The position numbers were made by a program, and so were the translations under genes. A stretch of 64,000 nucleotides of DNA, taken from the NCBI RefSeq assembly GCF_964656455.1, contig NC_135712.1, positions 65,353,239 through 65,417,238 on the forward strand. The letters run 5' to 3'. Positions 24,641 through 36,960 of the stretch are shown in pieces. The number at the start of each line of letters is the position of its first letter. Within the stretch, counting starts at the first letter, position 1. The stretch comes from Halichoerus grypus (taxonomy: Eukaryota > Chordata > Mammalia > Carnivora > Phocidae). Under the pieces are notes generated by a model, which saw only the letters and a list, made by a program, of their open reading frames with translations, made no database searches and was not told where the DNA came from.

Positions 24641-25194
24641 AACATAAGAAGCAAAAGTAAGCAAATAAAGAAGTAATTAGTGAGGTTACAGAAAATCTGA
24701 ACATGATTAACCAACATAATTGACATATATAGTACATTACACCCAACACCTGCAAACCATACATTATTTTCTAGTGTACATGGTGTATTTACCAAAATTG
24801 TACATTTGTTGAGCCATAAATCCTGTTTCAACAAATTTCTTGGAATTATAATATTCAATATATTCTCTAACCTGGAGAATTTAGCAAGATTGTTAATAAA
24901 ATATAAATAGGAAATCTCCTAAATGCTTAGTAATTAAGCGCTACACTTCTGCATAACTTATGTCAAAGAAGAAATCAGTATCGAAGTTAGAATATATTTT
25001 AAGTTAAATTACAATAGAACTATGATATGTCAAAAACTTGTGGAATGTAGCTAAAGCTGTGCTTAGGGGAAATATATAGCTTTTGTTAAGATTTTTTTTT
25101 TAAAGTGAAGAAAAGCAGTAAATCAATGATCTTAGTGTAAAAATAGAAAAATACTGAATTAAACTCAAAGAAACTAGAAGAAAGATAATAAAGA

Positions 25195-25722
25195 TGTGAT
25201 GGTTAATTTTATGTGTTAACATGACCTGAACTGTGGAGTGTCCAGAGATTTGTTCAAATATTATTCTGGGTGTTTCTATGAGGATGTTCTGGATGAGATT
25301 AACATTTAAATAAGTAGACTGAGTAAAGTAGATTGCTCTCCATAATGTGGGTGGGGCTCATTTAATCAGTTGCCTGAATAGGACAAAAGGCTGACCATCC
25401 TTCAAGTTAAGATAGGCTGATTGGGACTTCAACTTTTTCCTGTCTCTGGGCTTGAACTGAAACATCAACTCTTCCTGGATCTGGAGCCTGATGGCCTTCA
25501 GATTGGGATTACACCATTGATTCTTCTAGTTCTCATGCCTTTAGACTCAGACTAGAACTAAATTATTGGTTTTCTGGATTTCCAGCTTGCCAGCTAGTCC
25601 TGCAGATCCAGGAAATAGTCAGCCTTTGTAATCCCATGAGCCAATTCCTTATAATGAATTTCTTTCTGTATAGATACATCCTATTGGTTCTATTTCTCTA
25701 GAGAATTCTAATATAAAATATG
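25195..25722 (+). repeat. LTR-like element (ERVL/MaLR class)
   Basis: Begins tgatggttaattttatgtgt and ends with ggttctatttctctagagaa and ctaatata. The TG start, near-CA end, and the aattccttataatgaatttc polyadenylation region fit a solo LTR. The exact subfamily is not assigned. Confidence 0.6.
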
Positions 25723-25809
25723 AGAGCAAAAAGTAAAAGAAATAGAAAAGAAACATATAGTACATTAGCAAAAACAAAACTTAATTATGTAAAAATACTA
25801 ATAAAACTG

Positions 25810-26005
25810 GGGCGCCTGGGTGACTCAGTCAGTTAAGTGTCCAACTCTTGGTTTCAGCTTAGGTCATAATCTCAGGGTCAAGAGATCGAGCCCTGAATCG
25901 GGCTCCATGCTCAGTGGGGAGTCTACTTCCCCTCCCTCTCCCACTGCCCCTCCCCCATGTACTCTCTCTCTCTCTCTGTCTCTCTAAAATAAATAAATCT
26001 TTTAA
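25810..26005 (+). repeat. Can-SINE, sense
   Basis: Starts gggcgcctgggtgactcag; tail AAATAAATAAATC. Duplication aaaatac(t/c)aataaaactg at 25792-25809 and 26006-26023, in old L1 ORF2. Confidence 0.94.
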
Positions 26006-26062
26006 AAAATACCAATAAAACTGATGCATCTTTGGCAAGTCTGATCAAGAATCAAAGAGAAG

Positions 26063-26262
26063 GGGCGCCTAGGTGGCTCAGTCGTTAAGCATCTGCCTTC
26101 GGCTCAGGTCATGATCCCAGGGTCCTGGGATCGAGCCCCGCATCTGTCTCCCTGCTCAGCAGGAAGCTTGCTTCTCCCTCTCCCACTCCCCCTGCTTGTG
26201 TTCCCTCTCTTGCTGTGTCTCTCTCTGTCAAATAAATAAATAAAATCTAAAAAAAAAAAAAG
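26063..26262 (+). repeat. Can-SINE, sense
   Basis: Starts gggcgcctaggtggctcag, ends in an A tract. Flanking repeat gaatcaaagagaag at 26049-26062 and 26263-26276. Only 39 bp of host DNA separates the first SINE's right duplication copy from this element's. Confidence 0.95.
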
Positions 26263-26348
26263 GAATCAAAGAGAAGACAAAAAGGAATACAACAACTTTG
26301 CATTCATCCCAGGAATATAAAATTGTTTTAACTTTTCAAAATCAGTGG

Positions 26349-28282
26349 ATATATTCAATGTGCTGAATGGGAAAAATATGTAGCCAAGAATACTTTATCC
26401 AGCAAGGCTGTCATTCAGAATAGGAGGATAAAGTTTCCCAGACAAGCAAAAACTAAAGGAGTTCGTGAACACTAAACCAGCCCTGCAAGAAATAATAAGG
26501 AGGACTCTTTGAGTGAGGAAAAAGAAGACCAAAAGCAACAAAGACTAGAAAAGAACAGAGAAAAGCACCAGGAACACCAACTTTATGGGTAAAACATTGA
26601 CACTAAATTCATATCTTTCAATAACCACTCTGAATGTAAATGGACTAAATGCTCTAAACAAAAGACATAGGGTATTAGAATGGATTAAAAAAAACAAGAT
26701 CTACCTATATGCTGCCTAAAGTGATTCATTTTAGACCTAAAAACACCTGCAGATGGAAAGTGAGGGGATACAGAGCCACCAATCATGCTAATGGACATCA
26801 GAAGAAAGCTGGAGTAGCCATACTTACATCAGACAAACTACATTTTAAAACAAAAACTATATGTAACAAGAGACGAGGAAGGGCATTATATCATAAGGGG
26901 TCTATCCATCAAGATGGATAATATTTATGCCCCCACCTTGGGAGCATCCAAATATATAAAACAATTAATAATCAGCATAAAAAAACTCATAGATAATAAT
27001 ACAATAATAGTAGGGGACTTTAACACCCCACTTACATCAATGGACAGATCATCTAAGCAGAAAATTAATAAGGAAAAATGCTTTGAATGACACACTGGAT
27101 CAGACGGACTTAACAGGTACATTCAGAGCATTTCATCCTAAAGCAGCAGAATACACGTTCTTTTTGAGTGCACATGGAACATTCTCCAGAACAGATCACC
27201 TACTGGGTCACAAATTAGGCCTCAACAAGTACAAAAAGATTGAGATTATACCATGCATATTTTCAGACAACAACACTATGAAACTTGAAGTCAACCACAA
27301 GAAAATTTGGAAAAACCACAAATACATGAGGGTTAAAGAACATCCTACTACAGAATGGGTTAACCGGGATATTTAAGATCAAATAAAAAAGTACATGGAA
27401 ACAAATGAAAATGAAAACACTACTGTCCAAAACCTTTGGGATGCAACAATGGCAGTCCTAAGAGGGAAGTATGTTGCAATACAGGCCTTACCTCAAGAAG
27501 CAAGAAAAGTCTCAAATATACAACCTAACCTTAGCCTAAAGGAGCTAGAAAAGGAACAACAAATAAAGCCTAAATCCAGCAGAAGAGGGGAAATAATAAA
27601 TATTAGAGCAGAAATAAATGATGTATAAACAAAAAAAATCAGTAGAACATATCAACAAAACTAAGAGCTGGTTCTTCAAATGAATCACTAAAATGGATAA
27701 ACCCCTAGCCAGACTTATCAAAAAGAAAAGAGAAAGGACCCAAATAAGTAAAATCACCAATGAAAGAGGAGAAATCACAAACAACACCACAGAAATACAA
27801 ACAATTACAAGAGAATATTATGAAAAATTATATGCCAACAAATTGGGCAATCTGGAAGAAATGGATAAATTCCTAGAAACATACAGAAATGGATAAATTC
27901 CTAGAAACATACAAACTACCAAAACTGAAACACGAAGAAGTAGAAAATTTGAACAGACAGATAGCAAGCAAAGAAATTGAATCAGTAATAAAAAAAAAAT
28001 CTCCCAACAAACAAAAGAGAGAGAGGTATTTAATAATTAAAGAGAGAGAGTGAAAGAAACCATAAGAGACTCTTAACAATAGAGAATAAACTGAGGGTTG
28101 ATAAAGGAAGGTGGTGTGGGGAGATAGGCTAGATGGATGATAGCTATTAAGGACGGCACTTGTTATGATGAGCACTAGATATTGTATGTAAGTGATGGAT
28201 CACTGAATTCTACTCCCAAAACCAATATTGCACTGTATGCAATTTAAATTTAAATTTTATTTGAATTTAAATAAAAATTTTA
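26349..28282 (+). mobile_element. Younger L1, sense, internally deleted
   Basis: Starts within the C-terminal end of ORF1 (tttatccagcaaggctgtca near 26395), crosses into ORF2 (aaccactctgaatgtaaatg near 26621) and continues through the endonuclease domain and beyond to about 28010. It then jumps to the 3'UTR (ccataagagactcttaacaa near 28061) and an A/T-rich tail, so about the last two thirds of ORF2 is missing. ORF2 has several stops. Flanking repeat near aaaatcagtgga / aaaatcaatgga at 26338 and 28286 indicates insertion into the old L1. Confidence 0.8.
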
Positions 28283-29059
28283 AAAAATCAATGGAATTTT
28301 CATATTTACAAATATGGAGAAAAAAGTATATGACAATAAAAAGATAGAAAAGTATTTGATAAAAATCAACTTTGTGATAAAAATTTGTTACACTATAAGA
28401 AAGGAACTTTGTTAATCTGAACTTTATTTACCCAGAACTATGAAAATATCCTCCTTAATGATGAATTAATTAGCTTTACTCCTGCATTCTGAAATGAGAC
28501 AAAGATGCCTATCATACTCCTATTTAACACTGTACAGCCATTAACAATATTAGTTATTTAAAAAAGATGAAAAGGAATTGGAGCTTTGATATGCAGCTTA
28601 TGGAAATCAAAATTGGTACAACCACTTTGGAAGACTGCTTGGCAGTTATCTATTAAAGTTAAACATACCCTTATTCCATGAATCAGTATATACCTGACAG
28701 AAACTCATATATATATTCTCTAGAAGACCTATACAAATTTGTTCATAGTAATGTTATTATATCACCTGTAAAATGAATAAATTGTGGTATTGTCATACCC
28801 AAACAATGAAATACTATTACAATAATAAAAGTGAATGAATTACTGCTATAAATATCATGTTTAGAAATAGGAGCAGGACAGAAAAGGATAATTGTATAAA
28901 AGGATAAATGTATAATTCCACTCATATAAAATTCAAAAACAGATACCAGTATCAGTAGTTACTTTTAGAAAAGAGGATAAAAAGAAGATGGGAATGTTGA
29001 TTGGTTAAGGGTATGAAATAGGCTTCTGTGTATCTTGTATTTTTTTTTCTATTTCTTGT

Positions 29060-30350
29060 TTTTCTATTATATTTTTTGACCCAGGTAGTAGTTTCACAGG
29101 TATATTCAACTTCATAATTCATTAAAGACATCTATAATTTGTGTGCTTTTCTCTATGTATTCTTCAACAAACATATTTATTAAAAAACACCTATTCCTGA
29201 TAAAAGAAATTTATTTAAAAAAATTTTTCTTCTTTTCATATGCATTTATAAAATAATAAATTTCCCTCTTGAAGAGTTTTAATATAAGGCATTCTTGTTC
29301 AGTTCTGTTTCATACTTTTCCTTATAATTTCTTCTTTGACCATAATTACTTTGAAGTATATTTTTTATTTCCCAAAATATTTTTGTTAATCACTTCAAAT
29401 ATTACTTCATAGATTTTAGGGAATATAGTATCTGTGATTTTGATTTTGTGGTATTTAATAATTAATTTCACAGATATTTATCAGATACCTATTTTCTTCA
29501 GATACTGTTCCAGGTCCTGATGATATAGTAATTAGGAAGTCACCTTACTTCTTTGCCTTCACAATATTTGAATTCTATTGTGAGAGATAAATTTTTGAAA
29601 TTATATATATATAAGAGTATAATATATAATTATGTAAAAATATATGTAATATATTTTTGTGACCTAGGTGATACCCATGTTTTGATGTGGTCAGACATGA
29701 TTGCAGAGTGATCTTGTTTTTGTCTTAATCATGGTCACAGAGTGACCTTGTCAGATGTCTCCTGGATATCAGGAGCTTCTTTTCTCTTTCTCAATTCTCT
29801 AAGTGATTCTAATATTTTTTCATACTTCCTATATCATAATATTGTATAGTTATCTCAATAATGTATGACATTTTGAGGTTAGGTAGTTTATATTTTGTTA
29901 TTTACTGTGGTTATTGCTAGTAATGTTTTATAAACAAAACAACTAACATCTTTCAGATGTTTCTATGAAAAAATATAATAGGATTTTAGATTTTTATTTC
30001 ATTACATCTTAGGGCTCAAATTTTGAAAGGTCATATTATTCATTCTCTTGCTAAGTGAAACTTAGCAAACTTTTTAGACTTACAAATCTTTCCCTGGATT
30101 CCATAGGAATTGGTTTAATGATACATCATTTTCTCTAGTATGTAAAAAAGAGCTGACTTGAAGTTAAAATGCACAATAGTACAGTATTTATGATGCTATA
30201 TAAATTTTATTTTAACAAATATTTTTGAAGTTTACACTTAATTTTGACTTTTTGAATTTAGCAAGTCATTATGCCATTTAATTTAGTATGTAAAGAAGCT
30301 CAATGTTTTTGTCAAATCAATTTTCAAATTTATTATATGTGCTTTAATAA
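29060..30350. other. Intron with weak old repeats
   Basis: A probable antisense L1M piece at about 29250-29420 (ttctttgaccataattactt) and an antisense L2 piece at about 29470-29600 (gcctgatga-type block aggtcctgatgatatagtaa) are visible. The rest is AT-rich and unassigned, with a (TA)n run near 29603. Confidence 0.45.
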
Positions 30351-30533
30351 TGAAAACTTTCTTTTTTATTTTAGCCATTCTGACAGGTGTAAGGTGATAT
30401 CTTATTGTGGTTTTGATTTGCATTTCCCTGGTGATTAGTGATGTTGTGTACCTTATCATGTGTCTGTTGGCCATCTGTATGTCTTTTTTGGGAAAATGTC
30501 TATTTAGGTCCTCTGCCCATTTTTAATCAGATT

Positions 30534-32300
30534 ATTGTGCTTTTTAAATTTTTATTTAATTCTTTTTTAATTTTATTATGTTAGTCACCATACAGTACAT
30601 CATTAGTTTTTGATGTAATGTTCCATGATTCATGATTTGTGTATAACACTCAGTGCTCCATGCAATATGTGCCCTCCTTAATACCCACCACCGGGCTAAC
30701 CCATCCCCCCACCCCCTCCCCTCTAAAACACTCAGTTTGTTTCTCGGAGTCCATAATCTCTCATGGGTCATCTTCCCCTCCGATTTCTCCCCCTTCATTT
30801 TTCCCTTCCTTCTCCTAATGTGCTCCATGCTATTATTTATGTTCCACAAATAAGTGAAACCATATGACAATTGACTTTCTCCGCTTGACTTATTTCACTT
30901 AGCATAATCTCCTCCAGTCCCATCCATGTTGATGTAAAAGTTGGGTATTCATCCTTTCTGATGGCTGAGTAATATTCCATTGTTTATATGGACCACATCT
31001 TCTTTATCCATTCATCTGTTGAAGGGCATCTCAGCTCTTTCCACAGTTTGGCTATTGTGGACATTGCTGCTATGAACATTGGGGTGCATATGGCCCTTCT
31101 TTTCACTACATCTGTGTTTTTGGGCTAAATACCCAGTAGTGCAATTGCTGGGTCATAGGGTAGCTCTATTTTTAATTTTTTGAGGCACCTCCACACTGTT
31201 TTCCAAAGTGGCTGTACCAACTTGCATTTCCACCAACAGTGTAGGAGGGTTCCCCTTTCTCCACAACCTCTCCAACATTTGTTGTTTCTTGCCTTGTCAG
31301 TTTTTGCCATTCTAACTGGTGTAAGGTGGTATCTTAATGTGGTTTTGATTTGTATTTCCCTGATGGCTAATGATGATGAACATTTTTTCATGTGTCTGTT
31401 AGTATTTGTGTGTCTTCTTTAGAGAAGTGTCTGTTCATGTCTTCTGCCCACTTTTTGACTTGATTATTTGTTTTTTGGGTGTTTAGTTTGAGAAGTTCTT
31501 TGTAGATCTTGGATATCAGCCCTTTGTCATTTGCAAAAATCTTCTCCCATTCTGTGGGTTGCCTCTTTGTTTTGTTGACTGTTTTCTTTGCTGTGCAGAA
31601 GCTTTTTATCCAACAGTACATTAAAAGGATCATCCACCATGACCAAGTGGGATTTATCCCTGGAATGCAAGGGTGGTTCAACATTTGCAAATCAATCAAT
31701 GTGATAGAACACATTAATAAGAGGAGAGAGAAGAACCATATGGTCCTCTCAATTGATGCAGAAAAAGCATTTGACAAAATACAGCATCCTTTCCTGATTA
31801 AAACTCTTTGTAGTGTAGGGACAGAGGGGACATTCCTCAATTTCATAAAATCCATTTATGAAAAACCCAGAGCAAATATCATCCTCAATGGGGAAAAGCT
31901 GAGAGCCTTTCCCTTAAGATCAGGAACACGACAAGGATGCCCACTCTTGCCACTATTGTTCAACATAGTACTAGAAGTCCTAGCAACAGCAATCAGACAA
32001 CAAAAAGAAATAAAAGGTATCCAAATTGGCAAAGAAGAAGTCAAACTCTCTCTCTTCGCAGATGACATGATGCTTTAAATGGAAAACCCAAAAGACTCCA
32101 CCCCCAAATTATTGTGCTTTTTAAAAAAAATATTTATTTGAGAGAGAGAGAGCATGTGCAGTGGGAAGGGGCAAAGGGAGAGGGAGAAGCAGACACTCCA
32201 CTGAGCAGGGAACCTGATGTGGGGCTCAACCCCAAGACCCTAAGATCATGACCTGAGCCAAAGGCAGACACTTAACCAACTGAGCCCACCCAGGCACCCC
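30534..32300 (-). repeat. Can-SINE, antisense, tail split by an L1
   Basis: Body at about 32126-32300 (atttatttgagagagagag to cacccaggcacccc). Its tail sequence attgtgctttttaaa also lies on the far side of the inner L1 at 30534-30548. Direct repeats taatcagatt (30524-30533) and ttatcagatt (32301-32310) flank the whole composite. Confidence 0.75.
30549..32107 (-). mobile_element. Young twin-primed L1 inserted in a SINE tail
   Basis: From 30549 to about 31610 this is L1 3'UTR and ORF2 C-terminal region in antisense, well preserved. From about 31611 to 32107 it is inverted and reads as sense ORF2 reverse transcriptase ([20 protein letters not shown], the FADDM catalytic box at about 32057-32071). 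A perfect 18-bp duplication attattgtgctttttaaa lies at 30531-30548 and 32108-32125. About 1 kb of ORF2 between the two parts is missing. The low decay suggests a recent insertion. Confidence 0.92.
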
Positions 32301-33064
32301 TTATCAGATTGTTTTTTGGTGTTGAGTTGTATAAGTTCTTTATATATTTTGGGTATTAGCCCCTTATCAGATATATCTTTTGCAAATATCTTCTCCCATT
32401 CAGTAGGTTGCCACGGAAAATTAAAAATAGAAATACCATATGATTCAATAATTCCACCACTGGGTATTTACCAAAAAAAACCCCACAAAAACACTAATTC
32501 AAAAAGATATATGCACCCCTATGTTTATTGCAATATTATTGACAATAGCCAAGATACTGAAGCAACCTAAGTGTCCATCAATAGACAAAAGGATAAGGAA
32601 GATGTGGTGTATATACACAATGGAACATTATGCAGTCATAAAAAAAGGAGATTGTTACATTTGTGACAACATGGATAGACCAGTAGGGTATTATGCTAAG
32701 TGAAATAAATCAGATTAGGAAAGACAAATATGATTATTTTCATATGTGGAATCTAAAAAAACCAAATGAATAAACAAAAAACAGAATCTATAAGTACAGA
32801 GAACAATTGATGGTTGCCAGAGGGGAGAGGGGTAGGGAATGGGCAAAATGGGTGATGGGGAGTGGGAGATACAGGCTTCCAGTTATGGAATGAGTAAGTC
32901 CCAGGAATAAAAGGCACAGCATAGGGAATATAGTCAATGATACTATAATAAAGTTGTATGGTGACAGATGGTGGCTACACTTCTGGTGAGCATGGAATAA
33001 CATAGAAGTTGAATCACTATGTTGTACACCTGAAACTAATATAGCATTCTGGATCAACTATACT

Positions 33065-34211
33065 CAAAAAAATTTTTAGTTAAAAAATAAAGATAAAAAA
33101 TAATAAAAATAAAATCTTTAAATATGTTATAGCTTCAAAAATATACATTGATTTCATGACCTGTTGAAATTTTTAAATTTCCTGTTAAAACTAGCTCATT
33201 TAGTTTTGTCATTTTTTTGTGTCCTGTTATAAAATGTTGAGGTAACTAATTAGGTCTCAGGATGCTGTATAGGAGTAGCTTATAACCACCACTCTATTTT
33301 CTATTTTTACCACTAGTGTTTTGGAATTATTGAAACATTTTTATGCACAGCATAAGAATTTTCATCAGAGAAATACTACTAATGGATTTCAAGAAAATCA
33401 TCTGAAAGCAGATTCATGGGCAATATTATCATTATTTGAACACTGGCCTCTTCTTATCCTTTCTGTTTTTTTAAACTAATGATAGAGTAAATTTAACAAA
33501 ATATAACTACAAATTATAAGTCAGAATTATATGACATAAAAATCGTCAGCATGGCTAGCAGTATTTCACTGAGTCTTGAATATGATCATCTATTAATCAT
33601 TATCTGTTCTCAAATACTTCTATTTTAAAATGAAACCATGTATTTTATTGTCTTATTTATTGATTTATAAATATCGACCATTTTTAATGATGTGAATCTC
33701 TAGAATACCTTGTGAACTTCTGAGGGTTCATAAATCACCAGTTTAAAATATGGACATAAGTCAAAGAGAAAATGGGACTTGATATAAAGAAATTAGAAGC
33801 CAAATTTGTGGCCATACTTTTTAAGTGCATAGGACTGAATTGCATATACATTGGTTATTAAACTTATCCCATTTCATCCTTTATTTCATCTTCATTTTCT
33901 ATCCCATTTTTCTTTTGTTCCAATTTTTCTTATTTATTTTTGCATTCATATATATATATATACATGTTTCCTCAATTTCTCTTGGAAATTGGGAGTGAGG
34001 ACGATTTCATTGGTAAATATTTATTGAAGTAGAGTTTATTTGCCATTTTTTTAAAATGTAGGAAATCTATATTCAGGTTCTGGAAAAATTGGCATTCTAA
34101 ATAAAATTGTATTATGTGATATGATTTTACTTTATTGTATTAACATTAAACTTTATTCGGAGCAAGTTAAAATTGTTAGAATTAAAAAATGATTATTCTA
34201 ATGTTTTCCAG
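33065..34211. other. Intron, no recognised feature
   Basis: AT-rich. A (TA)n run at about 33948-33964. Nothing else recognised before exon 3. Confidence 0.6.
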
Positions 34212-34295
34212 CTGCTGATAGGTTATGAAAATGGTACTGTAGTATTCTGGGACTTGAAGTCTAAAAGAGCAGAACTAAGAGTTTATTATGATGAG
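34212..34295 (+). CDS. STXBP5L: STXBP5L internal exon 3 of 6 (WD blade strand)
   Basis: An 84-nt, exactly 28-codon exon (phase 0 at both ends) between ttttccag and gtaagt. It encodes LLIGYENGTVVFWDLKSKRA and a tail ending YYDE. The G-x-V-V-F-W-D pattern is the classical WD dipeptide end of a propeller blade. Being symmetric in phase, it could be skipped without a frameshift, though nothing in the sequence shows that it is. The 25.6-kb intron before it holds most of the nested transposons in this window. Confidence 0.94.
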
Positions 34296-36050
34296 GTAAG
34301 TGACTTCTACTGAAATATTTTAAAAGAGTATTATGACTTTGTGCCTGTTTTCTACTTGTAAGCTTTGTATATTACCAATATTTTTATCATTAACTGGGTC
34401 TGACCCAGTGTCTCATACTGCGTGTTGGCATTTGCCCAAGTTCCAACTCTGGATCGTTCTCCTGAATGAGAATTCTGCCTTGATTGACTATTTTTGGGCC
34501 CTTTCTGGCATCTTAATATACATTGATGCTTATTACTTATCCTTTTCCTTCCATTAGGTTACATGGTTATTATGTCTTGCCTCATTATCCTTAAGATCTC
34601 TAAAACATTATTCACACCTTTCTTAGAAAATTCTTTTTCTGTGGCAGACCTCTTTTAAGAGGTCAGTTCGAAAGGCCTTATCTCAGAATAAAGATTGATT
34701 TTGTAAATAGTAATACTTAATAATAAGGGTAAGATCTTAAAGTGAGTTTTATTGTACATAGTTGAGATTTGGTTAGGTTTTTACTTTAGTTGTTCCAAGG
34801 TTGATTCTAGGCCATTAAGGATATCCCCCTTCAGAAGAAGTTAATGTGAAGATAGCCTGGGGCAAAAAGTGAAAAAGGGTAATTACCTCTTATAGTTTTG
34901 GGAATAAAGGTGATCATGTAAGCTCTAAATTCAATTTTAAAAATGGTGGAGTAGGGAGAAAGAGGAAGAAAATACAGTCAATAATCATTGTCTGGTATCA
35001 CCTGCACTTATATGAGAAGAATGCAGAATTTAAGGCAACACTGATATAAATAGAAAGAAAAAATTTTTAAAAAACAACACATTACTTTGTGTGCTACCTC
35101 CCATCCCCTCATAACAGTTGACTTTTTCAGTTTTGGTGCTTAAAGATATATGCCTTCGGGTATCTCATAGCTATACACACCCCCAATTCATTTCTTAATA
35201 GTTCTGGCAAACTAAGATTTTATGGTATATATAAGATACTTCTCGTAGTGACAAAGAGTTCAGGGGTAAATGATATAGCAACTGGGTAATTTGGTCATTG
35301 GTGAAAAATACTGTCTGGCAGGTGATGTCTTACAATTATGCTCTTTGTGATGAACTTCTAGGGCATTTTGAATCATAAGGAAAGAAGGTCCTGGGAAGCT
35401 AAGCTAGATTTTTCTTTTATTAAATATACAAAGTACAAAGATGATATTAGATTCCTCTCTCAAAGCTAGTAGCTAGATAAGAGTACAAATATTATCTGAG
35501 TATTTAGCTAGTTGGAAATAGAGTAGGTCATCTAAAAAGGAAATCCAGAGGTTTTTTTAACCTAAAACATTGTAGAAGAAAGACTTCTAATCTTAAAAAG
35601 TGAGCAAAAATAATTTTGCAATGAAGTGTTTAAATAAGCATTAGCAATGTTTAAGTCGAGTACTACACTATATCTACTTTATACCTAGAAATAATTTTAA
35701 ATATTGACTTATACATGTATATATGCGTATAATCTATTTACTTTGATGCATAGTTATATATCCTATCATTTTAATGGAGATAGTTATATACATTATTTTA
35801 CTGCCAAACTTTTAAAACTTTCCTTAGCACTTTACCTCTGATATTTAGAAATAATTCTTAATACTATTATGAAGTGGTTTCTAATAAGTTATCAAAGATC
35901 TCTTGATTACTATACATAGTGATCCCTTCATAGTCTTTTAAGTTCCTCATTAAACCTGTGTCTTTACATCAGCCCCTCCTTCCTAAAATGGTTTCTTCCC
36001 TTGTTTTTGTCTTTCTACCTCACTTTTCACCCTTCCTTTCTCTATCACTG
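34296..36050. other. Intron, no recognised feature
   Basis: AT-rich, apparently unique sequence. No repeat or gene signal recognised. Confidence 0.55.
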
Positions 36051-36054
36051 ATTC

Positions 36055-36960
36055 TTTCCTTACTTTCCTTTAAATTATAGATACTCTTCAGGATTTTATG
36101 TCTTCACCCTCTTCATTTCACCTCCAGTTTACATTTATATCTTCTCCCATCATTTCAAATATTAATTTTATTCTAATAAATTTAAAATCCTTGGATCTCT
36201 CACCCTTACCTTTCTCCTGACCTCTTGATCTGTGTATCTAAAAATCTGTTGCATAAGCCCAGATAAATATCTCATTGGCACTGAATTTACACTTCAAGAC
36301 CTAAACCTTGTTCTGTGTTCTCTTTTTCAGTTTTAAAATTTTGTTTATTTATTTGTTTGTAACCCTCAGAGTCATATTTGATCCTTTCTCCTCTATATAT
36401 CATATGCTATCAGTTTTATAGTCTCTTAATTCTGTTTTTATGTTGTCTTTCATTCATTTCTTCTTTTTTCATTCCCACATTCAATTGTCTAGTCTAGGTT
36501 GTTATATTTTTCCTAAAAGACTATGGTAGCCTTTTAACTAATTGCTTTTCCTCTGATATCTTACCTTTTCAGTATATCTTTTACTAATAAGATTATCATT
36601 TTAAGCCATAGGTCATGTAATTCTCTACCTCAGAACCTTTGAATGGCTCCCAATTATCAACAATACAAAGGCTTTATTACTTTACATGAGATTCAAGGCC
36701 CTGATGTTATTTTTCCCTTTAGTTTAATGCAGTGTATCCTTCTGTACACTCCTCACACTTCAGACATATTACTATCTCCAAAACGTATTATTTATTTCCT
36801 ACCTTCAAGCCTTTGCTCCAGCTAATTCCTCACCATAAACTCCCTTCTTTCCTCTTTTGTGTATCAAAATCCTATTCAACTGTAGCCACTGTAAAACTAT
36901 TTCAACTACCAAAGTAGCCCCTTGAATAGCCATGGGTGAATTGAAAGTTTTGTTTTGTAA
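36055..36960 (+). repeat. L2 LINE 3' region, sense, long copy
   Basis: Clear L2 order: the ttgaatggctcccaattatc block (near 36640), ttcaaggccctgatgttatt (near 36693), cttcaagcctttgctccagc (near 36803), and tcaaaatcctattcaactgt (near 36864). About 900 bp, the best L2 copy in the window. Confidence 0.8.

Larger units (their letters stand above)
22430..29060 (+). repeat. Old L1 (L1M/HAL1-like), sense, broken by five insertions
   Basis: ORF1-like sequence at about 23090-23640 (gagagaattagtgacctggg, then gagtcctggaggaagaaaaa), ORF2 start near 24130 (ttaaatgtaaacaaatagg), ORF2 middle at 24640-25190 and 25720-26350, and ORF2 end and 3'UTR at 28283-29060. The intervening LTRs, SINEs and younger L1 account for the gaps. 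The 22430-22990 part is presumed 5' region but unproven. Confidence 0.6.
30352..33065 (+). mobile_element. Twin-primed L1 hosting a SINE and another L1
   Basis: Antisense ORF2 C-terminal sequence at 30360-30533 (ttgtggttttgatttgcatt) resumes at 32301 (ttatcagattgttttttgg) and runs to about 32411. It then flips to sense at about 32414 (aaaattaaaaatagaaatac), followed by the 3'UTR to about 33060 (gttgtacacctgaaactaat). The loss at the flip is roughly 150 bp of L1. Between the two antisense halves lie a SINE and a second L1. Confidence 0.82.
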
